From: Streptomyces parvus | GTDB taxonomy: Bacteria > Actinomycetota > Actinomycetes > Streptomycetales > Streptomycetaceae | NCBI RefSeq assembly: GCF_014648875.1 | Contig: NZ_BMRY01000010.1 | Location: forward strand, 248,001 to 312,000 | DNA: 64,000 bases | Direction of reading: 5' to 3' | Part shown: one piece after another, positions 53,447 through 61,453 of the stretch | How the letters are laid out: each line of letters starts with the position of its first letter | How positions within the stretch are numbered: the first letter of the stretch is position 1 | Notes under the pieces: model-generated | Databases searched by the model: none | What the model saw: only the letters and a program-made list of their open reading frames with translations | What the model was told of the DNA's origin: nothing | Position numbers and translations under genes: made by a program

Positions 53447-54484
53447 ATGCCGCACGCCACCGCGCCGCCCGCGACCGGTCATCGGCCCCGTTGGTGGACG
53501 GAGCTGCCACTGATCGCGGTGGTGTACGCGCTGTACTCCGTGGGCCGCCTCCTGGTGCGCGGCGACGTGTCGACGGCGGTCGACCACGGTCTGGCGATCC
53601 TCCGGCTCGAACAGGCGCTGTACCTCAACGCCGAGCATCCTCTGAACCGTCTCTTCACCAGCACCCCGTCCATCGGCATACCCGCCGACTTCGCCTACGC
53701 CTCCCTGCACTACGTGGTCACTCCGGCCGTCCTCGTCTGGATCTTCCGGCGCAGGTCGGCGGCGTACCGTGCGGCCCGGGTCTGGCTGATGAACTCCACG
53801 CTGCTGGGTCTTGTCGGCTTCACGCTGATGCCGACCTGTCCGCCCCGGCTGCTGGACGCGAGCCACGGCTTCGTCGACACGATGGCGCAGTACAGCGCGT
53901 ACGGCTGGTGGGGCGAGGGGGCGAGCGCGCCGCGCGGGCTGAGCGGGATGACCAACCAGTACGCGGCGATGCCGAGCCTGCACGTCGGCTGGTCGCTCTG
54001 GTGCGGGATCCTGCTGTGGCGGCACGGCCGCCACCCCCTGATACGGGCGGCGGGAATCGCCTATCCGCTGATCACCACGATCGTCGTGATGGGCACCGCC
54101 AACCACTACTTCCTGGACGCCGTCGCGGGCGCGGCCGTGATGGGCCTCGGGGCCCTGCTGGTCAAGCCCGTCATCCGGTTCGCCGACGGGGTCAAGGCCC
54201 GGCTGGCCGGCGTCCTGCCCGACAGCCTCCTCGGCGGCCTCCCCGGCGACCGGAAGCGGGGCGGCGCGAGCACCGCCGCCGCGGCGATTCCGGCGACCGT
54301 GCCCCCGGATGTCGCGACCGTGTCCTCGGATGTCAGTGCCGGGTGCAAGACTTCCACGGGTGAGCGAATCCCCGGCCAGCGGACCACCTCCGCAGATCCC
54401 CCCGGCACGGCAGTCGGCGGCGCGGCAGCCAGAGACGCCGCCGACGCGGACGCGAGCGACGACGCTCCGGCAGCGGCTCGCTGA
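53447..54484 (+). CDS. PAP2-superfamily membrane phosphatase/transferase
   Basis: The 345-aa protein has about six helices and PAP2 motifs AMPSLHVGWSLWCG and GTANHYFLDAVAGAAVMG, the inositol-phosphorylceramide-synthase-like type. It likely acts on a lipid phosphate at the membrane. The C-terminal ~100 residues are low-complexity Ala/Asp-rich, and the last 125 bp overlap the next gene's reading frame, so the true C-terminus in homologues may be shorter. ATG 53447 has GGGGAGAG upstream. Confidence 0.82.
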   Translation: MPHATAPPATGHRPRWWTELPLIAVVYALYSVGRLLVRGDVSTAVDHGLAILRLEQALYLNAEHPLNRLFTSTPSIGIPADFAYASLHYVVTPAVLVWIFRRRSAAYRAARVWLMNSTLLGLVGFTLMPTCPPRLLDASHGFVDTMAQYSAYGWWGEGASAPRGLSGMTNQYAAMPSLHVGWSLWCGILLWRHGRHPLIRAAGIAYPLITTIVVMGTANHYFLDAVAGAAVMGLGALLVKPVIRFADGVKARLAGVLPDSLLGGLPGDRKRGGASTAAAAIPATVPPDVATVSSDVSAGCKTSTGERIPGQRTTSADPPGTAVGGAAARDAADADASDDAPAAAR

Positions 54485-55667
54485 ACTGCGCGGCCCGTCC
54501 GTCGCACCGCATCCGCTGGACGCCAGAGCCCTGGCCGCCCTCGCCGCCAACCCCGGCTGCAAGCGGCGGGCCCTGCTCGACGGCGCCGGGGTGGACAAGG
54601 GCGTGCTGGCCACCGCCCTCGGCTCACCCGCCCCCTTCGGGCAGTCCCAGTTCGCCTTCATGCGGGGCAACGCCTTCGAGGCGAAGGTCAAGGCCGACGG
54701 CGGCGCGGAGCTGCTCCGCCTGCTGTACGAGCGCCTGGGCGGCTCCTCCGCCGCCCCGGGCCCGGACGTCGCCACGCCCGATCTGAGCGCCGCGGGCCCC
54801 GAGGGCCGTGCCGCCCGCACCGCGCTCGCCCTGCGGGAGGCCACGGCGGCGGGCGGCTGGGCGCTGCTGGATCATCCGATGCTGGCCCTGGAAGTGGCGG
54901 GCTCCCCCGCCTATCTGGAGCCCGACGCGGTGGTCGTGCACCCCGACGGCCGGTGGACGGTCGTCGAGATCAAGTCATTTCCCATGATCGACGCGTCGGC
55001 CGACGCGTCGAAGGTCGGTGCCGCCGCCCGGCAGGCCGCGGTGTACGTGCTGGCGCTGGAGCGGGTCGCGGCGGTCACGGAGGGTGCGGAGGTGGGTCAG
55101 CGGGTGCTGCTGGTCTGCCCCAAGGACTTCTCGAACCTGCCGACCGCCTCCGTCGTGGACGTACGCAAGCAGCGCGCGGTGACCCGCCGGCAGCTGACCC
55201 GGCTGACCCGGATCGAGGACATCGCGGCGGGGCTGCCCGAGGGGACGACGTTCGATCCGGCATGCCCGTCGGAGGAGCTGGACGCGGCCGTGGCGGCGGT
55301 GCCCCCGGCGTACGCCCCGGAGTGCCTGGCCGCCTGCGAGCTGGCCTTCCACTGCCGGGCGAAGTCCCGGGCCGAGGGGGCGGTGGAGACGCTGGGGCGC
55401 AGTGTGCGCGGTGAGCTGGGCGGGCTGACGACGGTGGCCGGGGTGCTGGCCGCCGCCGCGGGCAAGGAGGGCGATCCCGCCGATCCGACGGTCGCGGCGC
55501 TGCGCCGGGCCGCCGCCCTGCGGGCCGAGGCCCTGGAGAGCGCCGCCGTCCTGCGGGCCGGGGCGCGGGAGGCCGCCCCGGTCGCGGGCGCCGGGGCGCG
55601 GGAAGCCGTCTCCGTCGCGAGCGCCGGGGCGTCGGACGGTCCGGAAGGTGCGGCCGCATGTCGCTGA
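54360..55667 (+). CDS. PD-(D/E)XK nuclease, Cas4/AddB-like with Cys cluster
   Basis: The ~435-aa protein carries LEPDAVVVHPDGRWTVVEIK, the D…ExK signature of RecB/Cas4-type nucleases, around residues 185-205. A Cys in NPGCKRRALL near the N-terminus and the later CLAACELAFHC (C-x3-C-x5-C) resemble the four cysteines that hold an Fe-S cluster in AddB, Cas4 and Dna2. A Q-motif-like AARQAAVYVLAL follows the catalytic part. The C-terminus ends in Ala/Gly-rich repeats. GTG 54360 is my start; MTG-type ATG 54309/54330 are alternatives, all overlapping the PAP2 gene. The next gene starts within its last 10 bp. Confidence 0.75.
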   Translation: MSESPASGPPPQIPPARQSAARQPETPPTRTRATTLRQRLAELRGPSVAPHPLDARALAALAANPGCKRRALLDGAGVDKGVLATALGSPAPFGQSQFAFMRGNAFEAKVKADGGAELLRLLYERLGGSSAAPGPDVATPDLSAAGPEGRAARTALALREATAAGGWALLDHPMLALEVAGSPAYLEPDAVVVHPDGRWTVVEIKSFPMIDASADASKVGAAARQAAVYVLALERVAAVTEGAEVGQRVLLVCPKDFSNLPTASVVDVRKQRAVTRRQLTRLTRIEDIAAGLPEGTTFDPACPSEELDAAVAAVPPAYAPECLAACELAFHCRAKSRAEGAVETLGRSVRGELGGLTTVAGVLAAAAGKEGDPADPTVAALRRAAALRAEALESAAVLRAGAREAAPVAGAGAREAVSVASAGASDGPEGAAACR

Positions 55668-57274
55668 TCACCACGCTGGCCCGGCTGGAGGCCGTCGACA
55701 CCGGCCGCGCCCAGCCGCTCGCGACCGTCCGCCACCGCCATCTCACCGACCGGCCGCTGGTGCTGGTGCCGCTGACCACCGCCGGTGAGGCCGGGGCCCC
55801 GCTCGGGGCGCTGGTCGGCACGGACCGGGAGGCGCCCAGGCTGCTGGCCGTCGCCCAGCCGCGCGACCGGGACCTGCGGTTCGCGTTCCTGGCCGAGCTG
55901 GCGGAAGCGGTCCTGCCGCACATCGAGGCGTACGCGGACGTCGTCGAGCCCGCCGAGCGCAACGAAACGGATCCGGCGACCGGCAAGAAGACCAAGGTCG
56001 AGGTCGAGCTGTGCACGGACGCCGGCCAGCTGATCGTGCCGAGCCGGGCGGGCGTCGAGTTCGTGCGGCTGCTGGGCCGGTCGATGCGGTTCCGCCGTAC
56101 CGCCGAGGACGACCCGGACACCCCCTATCCGGCCCCGGCCCGGGTGCCGCTGCTCGGCCGCTGGCTGACGCATTACGGGGAGCGGGCCCGGGTGCCCGGC
56201 TCCTCACTGCTGCTGGCCGCCACCGATCTGCTGAACCGGCACTGGGCGACCGGGCAGAGCAGCCTGGAGGACCAGCACCTGGGCGCGCTGCTGTCCTGGA
56301 TCGATCCGCCCGCCGGCTCCTCGGGGGCCGAGGCGGCGCTGCGGGCGGAGCTGGCCCGCGACTCGGAGGGCCAGTTGCTCTGCCCTCCGGCCGGTCCGGC
56401 GACCGACCCGGACTTCGACAACCGGCTCCTCGCCCCGGCGATCGAGCGGTACGACCGGGCGCGCACGGCGTTGGCGTCGGCCGAGGACGGTCTCGCGGCG
56501 GATGCCCGCCTGGGTGAGCTGAGCGGCGCCGAGCGGGAGATCCGTTCGCTGCTGGCCCGGGTCATGCTGCCGACCTGGGACGCGGTCTGGCGCGGCCTCG
56601 ACCTGCTGCGGGAGCTGCCCGAGGGGTCCCGGGCCGAGGACCGCTGGACCCGGGACCGCTGGTCGTTCACCGCGCACCGCGACCGGGTGCGCTCGGGCGA
56701 ACCGCCGCAGCCGCGCCGCGACGACGCGGTGACGGCGGCGCAGAAGCTGGCCTCCCGGGAGACCGCCCAGGCCCAGCTGGAGGCGCAGGAGGCGCTCGAC
56801 GATCCGCTGGTGCTGGCGGGGCGGCGGCTGGCGGGTGAGGCGTTCCTCGCCACGGTGACCGATGTGGAGATGACGTACACCGAGTCGAAGCGGCCCTCGC
56901 CGCGCCCGCTGGTCACCGTCCGCACGGACGAGCGGCCGCATCTGGGCGAGCGGACGAAGGTCTACCGCTCGCTGGAGGGCAAGCCGCAGACGGCGGAGTT
57001 CGTGCGGGCCGAGGATGAGCCGGACCAGGACGGCGACGTCCTGCTGGTGCTGCGGATCCTGGACCGGATGGGCCGGGGCAAGGAGCCCGCGCCCGGTTCG
57101 GTGCCGGAGCCGGGGGACCGGATCGCCTGGACCCTGTTCGAGCACGACCAGCGCGGCGGGCCGAAGCTGCCGGACCCGGAGGAGACGCCGTGGACGCACG
57201 GCGGGCCGCCGGGCGCGGACGCCGCGACGCGTGCGGAGCAACCCGACCCCGTGACCCCGGAGGACCTGCTGTGA
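55658..57274 (+). CDS. Unrecognised 538-aa protein of the nuclease-helicase cassette
   Basis: I recognise no family. The sequence is soluble and acidic, with LVPLTTAGEAGAPLGALVGT, LLLAATDLLNRHWATGQSSL and LGALLSWIDPPAG in the first half, a helical middle (~250-370) with a Trp/Arg-rich DRWTRDRWSFTAHRDRVRSG, and a beta-rich C-terminal third (VTDVEMTYTESKRPSPRPLV; VYRSLEGKPQTAEFV; LVLRILDRMGRGKEPAPG; GDRIAWTLFEHDQRGG) that could be an OB-like or barrel domain. Start overlaps the nuclease gene by 10 bp; the helicase follows after 25 bp. The tight coupling implies a shared complex. Confidence 0.75.
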   Translation: MSLITTLARLEAVDTGRAQPLATVRHRHLTDRPLVLVPLTTAGEAGAPLGALVGTDREAPRLLAVAQPRDRDLRFAFLAELAEAVLPHIEAYADVVEPAERNETDPATGKKTKVEVELCTDAGQLIVPSRAGVEFVRLLGRSMRFRRTAEDDPDTPYPAPARVPLLGRWLTHYGERARVPGSSLLLAATDLLNRHWATGQSSLEDQHLGALLSWIDPPAGSSGAEAALRAELARDSEGQLLCPPAGPATDPDFDNRLLAPAIERYDRARTALASAEDGLAADARLGELSGAEREIRSLLARVMLPTWDAVWRGLDLLRELPEGSRAEDRWTRDRWSFTAHRDRVRSGEPPQPRRDDAVTAAQKLASRETAQAQLEAQEALDDPLVLAGRRLAGEAFLATVTDVEMTYTESKRPSPRPLVTVRTDERPHLGERTKVYRSLEGKPQTAEFVRAEDEPDQDGDVLLVLRILDRMGRGKEPAPGSVPEPGDRIAWTLFEHDQRGGPKLPDPEETPWTHGGPPGADAATRAEQPDPVTPEDLL

Positions 57275-57299
57275 CCACTGCCATCCGGGAGGACCTTCC

Positions 57300-58634
57300 G
57301 TGAGTACCGTCTTCGATCCGGGCGCGGCGGCGGCCCGTGCGACCGGCGCGATCCTCGACGACACCCTGCGCGGCAGCAGCCGGGGCGTCGTCGTGGACTC
57401 GCCCCCGGGCGCGGGCAAGTCGACGCTGGTGGTCCGGGCGGCCCTGGAGCTGGCCGCCGCCGGCCATCCGCTGATGGTGATCGCGCAGACGAACGCCCAG
57501 GTGGACGACCTGGTGGTACGGCTCGCGGAGAAGGACCCGGAGCTGCCGGTGGGGCGGCTGCACAGCAGCGACTCCGACCCGTACGACAAGGTGCTGGACG
57601 GCCTCGCGAACGTGACGAAGTCCGCGAAGGCCGCCGATCTGGCCGGGCTCGACGTGGTGATCTCGACGGCCGCCAAGTGGGCGCACGTGAAGAACGTGGA
57701 GCCGTGGGGGCACGCGATCGTCGACGAGGCGTACCAGATGCGCTCGGACGCGCTGCTGGCCGTGGCCGGGCTGTTCGAGCGGGCGCTGTTCGTCGGGGAC
57801 CCGGGTCAGCTGGACCCGTTCTCGATCGTGGGCGCGGACCAGTGGGCGGGGCTGAGCTACGACCCCTCGGCGAGCGCGGTGTCCACGCTGCTCGCGCACA
57901 ATCCGGAGCTGCCGCAGCACCGGCTGCCGGTCTCCTGGCGGCTCCCGGCGTCGGCGGCCCCGCTGGTGTCGGACGCGTTCTACCCGTACACGCCGTTCCG
58001 CAGCGGTACGGGCCACAGGGACCGGAAGCTCTCGTTCGGGGTGGCGTCGGACGGGTCGGGGCCCGACCGGGTGCTGGACGAGGCGGCGGAGTCCGGGTGG
58101 GGGCTGCTGGAACTGCCCGCCCGGCACACCCCGCGCACCGACCCCGAGGCGGTACGGGCGGTGGCGCTGGTGGTCCGGCGGCTGCTGGACCGGGGCGGCG
58201 TCGCCACCAGCGAGCGGGCCGAGGAGCCGGTGCCGGTGACGGCGGACCGGGTGGCGGTCGGCACGGCCCACCGGGACCAGGCGGCGGCGGTGCGGGCGGC
58301 GCTCGCGGAGCTGGGCGTCACGGGGGTCGCGGTCGACACGGCGAACCGGCTCCAGGGCCGCGAGTTCGACGTCACGGTGGTCCTGCACCCCCTCTCGGGC
58401 CGCCCCGACGCCACGGCCTTCCACCTGGAGACGGGCCGCCTGTGCGTGCTGGCGTCCCGGCACCGGCACGCGTGCGTCGTGGTGTGCCGGGAAGGGGTGG
58501 CGGACCTGCTGGACGAGCACCCGTCCACGGAGCCGGTCCAGCTGGGCGTCACGGTGAAGTTCCCCGACGGCTGGGAGGCCAACCACGCGGTGCTGGCCCA
58601 TCTCGCGGAGCACAAGGTGCGCTGGAGGCCGTGA
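57300..58634 (+). CDS. SF1 helicase, Upf1/Dna2-like
   Basis: The 444-aa protein shows the SF1B set: Walker A VDSPPGAGKSTLVVRA, motif Ia AQTNAQVDDLVVRL, Walker B AIVDEAYQM, motif III FVGDPGQLDPF, motif IV PVSWRLPASA, motif V DTANRLQGREFDVTVVLHP and a variant motif VI LASRHRHACVV where most relatives have ALTRA-R/K. Short for the family because it lacks accessory inserts. GTG 57300 follows GGGAGG. With the upstream Fe-S-type nuclease it resembles a Dna2 split into separate chains. Confidence 0.82.
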   Translation: MSTVFDPGAAAARATGAILDDTLRGSSRGVVVDSPPGAGKSTLVVRAALELAAAGHPLMVIAQTNAQVDDLVVRLAEKDPELPVGRLHSSDSDPYDKVLDGLANVTKSAKAADLAGLDVVISTAAKWAHVKNVEPWGHAIVDEAYQMRSDALLAVAGLFERALFVGDPGQLDPFSIVGADQWAGLSYDPSASAVSTLLAHNPELPQHRLPVSWRLPASAAPLVSDAFYPYTPFRSGTGHRDRKLSFGVASDGSGPDRVLDEAAESGWGLLELPARHTPRTDPEAVRAVALVVRRLLDRGGVATSERAEEPVPVTADRVAVGTAHRDQAAAVRAALAELGVTGVAVDTANRLQGREFDVTVVLHPLSGRPDATAFHLETGRLCVLASRHRHACVVVCREGVADLLDEHPSTEPVQLGVTVKFPDGWEANHAVLAHLAEHKVRWRP

Positions 58635-58749
58635 AGCCGCGGCGGGTGGCCGGCCCGGCGGAGTTGCGGAGTTCAGGCCCGGGGGCGCCCTTGCGCGGGG
58701 TTGGACAATGGAGGGTGGCCGTCCTGGCCGTGCGAGGGAGGAACAGCAC

Positions 58750-59091
58750 ATGACAGAGTCCGAGCGGAACGAACGGCAGCGGCTGCGCCCCGCGCCGCTG
58801 CTCTTCGAGCCGTCTCAGGCCACGGCGGACCCGGAGCACTTCTTCGACCTGGAGTCGCTGGAGGACCCCCGTGAGCTGCTGGCCCGGGCGACCGAGCTGA
58901 CGCAGGCCTTCCGGGCGGCGACGGACCGGTCGGTGGAGTTCCAGGCGATGGCGGCGGCGCAGCTCGCCGACCCGCGCCGGTTCGACCGGCTGACCGCGGC
59001 GGACGTCGCGGAGCGCGCGGAGTGGACCGAGGACTACGCGAAGAAGATGATCGAGTTCGGCCGCTCGCTGCTGGACTCCCCGAGAGCCTGA
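58750..59091 (+). CDS. Small conserved actinobacterial protein
   Basis: The 113-aa protein is soluble and helical (EDPRELLARATELTQAFRAA; ATDRSVEFQAMAAAQLADPR; RLTAADVAERAEWTEDYAKK). The C-terminal half has an HTH-like rhythm but no clear DNA-binding signature. I know no function. ATG 58750 has GGGAGG upstream. It may be a fourth member of the cassette before it, but a 115-bp gap separates them. Confidence 0.7.
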   Translation: MTESERNERQRLRPAPLLFEPSQATADPEHFFDLESLEDPRELLARATELTQAFRAATDRSVEFQAMAAAQLADPRRFDRLTAADVAERAEWTEDYAKKMIEFGRSLLDSPRA

Positions 59092-59163
59092 CGCGCTGGG
59101 GGGTCCGGAGCCTGACGCGCTGGCGGACCGGAGCCTGGCTCCCTGGAGGGTCCGGAGCCTGGC
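59084..59163 (+). repeat. ~24-bp imperfect tandem repeats after the small gene
   Basis: GAGCCTGACGCGCTGG-type units occur about three and a half times (period 23-25 bp), beginning in the last codons of the preceding gene and running into the gap. Confidence 0.6.
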
Positions 59164-59344
59164 CTACGACGCCTCTGGGGCTGATGTGGCCGGTGGGACG
59201 GCCGGGGCAGATGCTGTGCCGTCAGGCCGGGGGTCAGGTCCCGTGGCATATTCCGGCGGGCAAGATACCCCTCCCCCTCCTCACCTGTCCCGGTTTCCGG
59301 CAACTCTCGGAATCAGTTCCGTCACTCCCGGTAGACCTTGCTCC

Positions 59345-60043
59345 ATGAGCGCATGGCTGAAAGACACAACGACCCTGCAGGCCGGTGCCGCCGTCGCGCA
59401 CCACGGCGTCGACATCTTCGCCTTGCTGCGGGACCAGTCCGGGTCCCAGGCCGCACAGGTCACGGCGGCCGGCGCCGCCTGGCTGGCCGGGGCGACGCCC
59501 TACCCGCGCAGCACGCTCGCCCAGTGGGAGGAGCGCCCCACGGCCCCCGGAGTGCTGCCCTGCGGTTCCGCCTTCGACGTGGTGAACGTACCGGCGCTGT
59601 TCGGGCGGCGGATGCTGGAGCGGCTCTGGGCGGAGGGTCCCGGCTCCGGCCCGGTCGCCACGCACCGCGGCCGGATGCTGCTGTTCGCGGCCCCCGGAAC
59701 AGCCCAGCGGCTGCCCTCGCTGCTCGCCTGGGAGGAGTGGGGAACCGGCGGTTCCGAGGAGTCCGGAGGCTCCGGGGACGCCCGCGGCCCGATGCCGCCC
59801 CTGCTCTGTCACGGCACCGGGGACGCCGTGACCGTACCGCCGCTGACCTGCGCGTCGTCGGACGGCGGTCCGCGCTGGGTGGTCGCCCCCGACACCCGTG
59901 GCCCGTGGCTGCCGGGTCCCGATGTGCTGCTCTGGGCGTGTGTGCGGGTGAGCCGGTCCGCCTCCTCGCGGGCCACCGCTCTTTCGATTTTTCCTCCGGC
60001 GGATCAGGGTGCTAATGTCTACGACGTCACCAGGCGCCGTTAG
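59345..60043 (+). CDS. Bifunctional primase/polymerase-like protein (probably inactive)
   Basis: The 232-aa protein resembles the N-domain of actinobacterial PrimPol-like proteins: TAAGAAWLAGATPYPRSTLA, LPCGSAFDVVNVPALFGRRM, GPVATHRGRMLLFAAPGTAQ, RWVVAPDTRGPWLPGPDVLL. The usual catalytic acidic pair is not obvious. ATG 59345 is the conserved start. Its stop codon TAG (60041-60043) lies inside tRNA-Lys, and the last ~20 codons run through A/T-rich DNA that should hold the tRNA promoter, so the tail may be a chance extension. Confidence 0.7.
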   Translation: MSAWLKDTTTLQAGAAVAHHGVDIFALLRDQSGSQAAQVTAAGAAWLAGATPYPRSTLAQWEERPTAPGVLPCGSAFDVVNVPALFGRRMLERLWAEGPGSGPVATHRGRMLLFAAPGTAQRLPSLLAWEEWGTGGSEESGGSGDARGPMPPLLCHGTGDAVTVPPLTCASSDGGPRWVVAPDTRGPWLPGPDVLLWACVRVSRSASSRATALSIFPPADQGANVYDVTRRR

Positions 60044-60107
60044 CTCAGTTGGTTAGAGCAGCTGACTCTTAATCAGCGGGTCCGGGGTTCGAGTCCCTGA
60101 CGGCGCA
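60034..60107 (+). tRNA. tRNA-Lys (CTT)
   Basis: Acceptor GCGCCGT pairs with ACGGCGC, D-arm AGCTCAGTTGGTTAGAGC, anticodon stem GCTGA/TCAGC with loop CTCTTAA (anticodon CTT, 60068-60070), T-arm GGGGTTCGAGTCCCT. CCA is not encoded. TAATGT at 60013-60018 is a candidate -10 box. Confidence 0.97.
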
Positions 60108-60113
60108 CAGACG

Positions 60114-60147
60114 GAAGAAGCCCCTCGCGAAAGCGGGGGGCTTCTTC
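60114..60147 (+). terminator. Hairpin after tRNA-Lys
   Basis: GAAGAAGCCCCTCGC (60114-60128), GAAA loop, GCGGGGGGCTTCTTC (60133-60147), with a single G-T wobble; ends in TTCTTC. Confidence 0.9.
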
Positions 60148-60187
60148 GTGCGCGCCAAACGCTCGCCCAAAGTCCGGCGAGAAGGTC

Positions 60188-61429
60188 TCAGACTCCGGCG
60201 GTGATCCGGACGGTCCAGGAGCCGGACGGGGTGCGGTCCGCGACTTCGACACGGGTACCGGCCCCCGGGACGGTGAAGGTCTCGCCGACCCCGAGCGGGG
60301 CGTCGGCCAGCGGCGGGTAGACCGAGCGGTCCCAGCAGGCCCCGGTGTCCGGATGCGTGTCGACGACCTCGACGGGTCCGCCGCCGGAGGCCGTCTCGCT
60401 GCGGACGCGGTAGATCAGGATGCCCTCGGAGCAGGTGTCCCGGTCGTTGCCGGTGGCACTGCGGGCCTCGATGGCCAGGGCACTGTCGGCGCCGGTACGG
60501 ACGACGGCGAGCCGGGTCCCGATCGACCCGCCGGGCACCGGGGCGGCGGCGACCGGTTCCAGGGTGAGGTCGGCCGAGCCCTGGACGCAGACGACCTGCC
60601 GGCCGCCGAGCCAGCCGAGCTTCCACTTGTGCCAGCCGAACAGGTCGGGGGCGAGGCCGAACTGGCTGCCCATGACGTCCCAGTCGCCGACGTACGTGTC
60701 CCAGTCGCCCTTGCCGTCGGTGGGCCGGTGGTAGAGGTCGGCGAGGTCGAAGACGTGCCCGGTCTCGTGGGCGAGGACGTTGCGGTCGGGCGGGTGCTGC
60801 TCGAAGACCGTGACGACGCGCCGGATGTCATGGCCGTCGGCGCGCAGCGGCCGGTCGAAGTTGACGACCTTCGTGGCGTCGGAGTCGACGCCGGGGGCGT
60901 CCGGGTCGGCCACCAGATAGACGACGTCGTACCGGGAGAAGTCCACGTCGTCGTCGGCGGCGGCGACCGCGTCCCGGAGGTAGGCCGTGCGCCGCTCGGC
61001 GTTCCAGTCGCGCTCTATGGCGTACCAGGTGGAGTCGCGCGGCATCTGCGTCCAGCTCCGTTGCGGATGCGGGCGCAGGGTGAACCGGCCGTAGCTGGCG
61101 CGCTCGAAGAAGCGGGTGGTGGCCGGGAAGTGGTCGGCGGTGAGTTCGCCGGGCGTGAGCACGGGCTCGGAGTCCGGGAAGGACAGAAAGATCATCACCG
61201 CGTCGAGGCCCTGGTCGGGGCGCGGATAGGCCGCGTTCCAGGTGTTCAGGCCGAGCGAGTGGTGCGCCGCCGTCCGAGGCAGGGCGCAGGGGGCGGCGTC
61301 CCCCGTGGCGGCCGCGGCGGGGCCCGCGACGAGGGACGTGGCGGCGAGCGCCAGGAGGGAGGTGGCGGCGGCGGCCAGACTGCGCAGGGGCGGCCGCCGC
61401 TCTCCCCCGGGTCCGCGACGGCACGGCAC
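60188..61429 (-). CDS. Secreted M6-type metalloprotease
   Basis: The ~413-aa protein has a Sec signal (LRSLAAAATSLLALAATSLV, cut near AAAATGDA) and the zinc site LAHETGHVFDLADLYH, followed by a Met-turn-like WDVMGSQFG, as in immune-inhibitor A / M6-like peptidases. N-terminal LGLNTWNAAYPRPDQGLDAV and LSFPDSEPVLTPGELTADHF match that family too. A C-terminal beta domain follows (GETFTVPGAGTRVEVADRTP). GTG 61429 has GGAGG upstream; GTG 61453 is less likely. It is secreted and probably degrades proteins outside the cell. Confidence 0.85.
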   Translation of the reverse strand: MPCRRGPGGERRPPLRSLAAAATSLLALAATSLVAGPAAAATGDAAPCALPRTAAHHSLGLNTWNAAYPRPDQGLDAVMIFLSFPDSEPVLTPGELTADHFPATTRFFERASYGRFTLRPHPQRSWTQMPRDSTWYAIERDWNAERRTAYLRDAVAAADDDVDFSRYDVVYLVADPDAPGVDSDATKVVNFDRPLRADGHDIRRVVTVFEQHPPDRNVLAHETGHVFDLADLYHRPTDGKGDWDTYVGDWDVMGSQFGLAPDLFGWHKWKLGWLGGRQVVCVQGSADLTLEPVAAAPVPGGSIGTRLAVVRTGADSALAIEARSATGNDRDTCSEGILIYRVRSETASGGGPVEVVDTHPDTGACWDRSVYPPLADAPLGVGETFTVPGAGTRVEVADRTPSGSWTVRITAGV

Positions 61430-61453
61430 ATCGACCTCCGGGTGGGGAAACAC

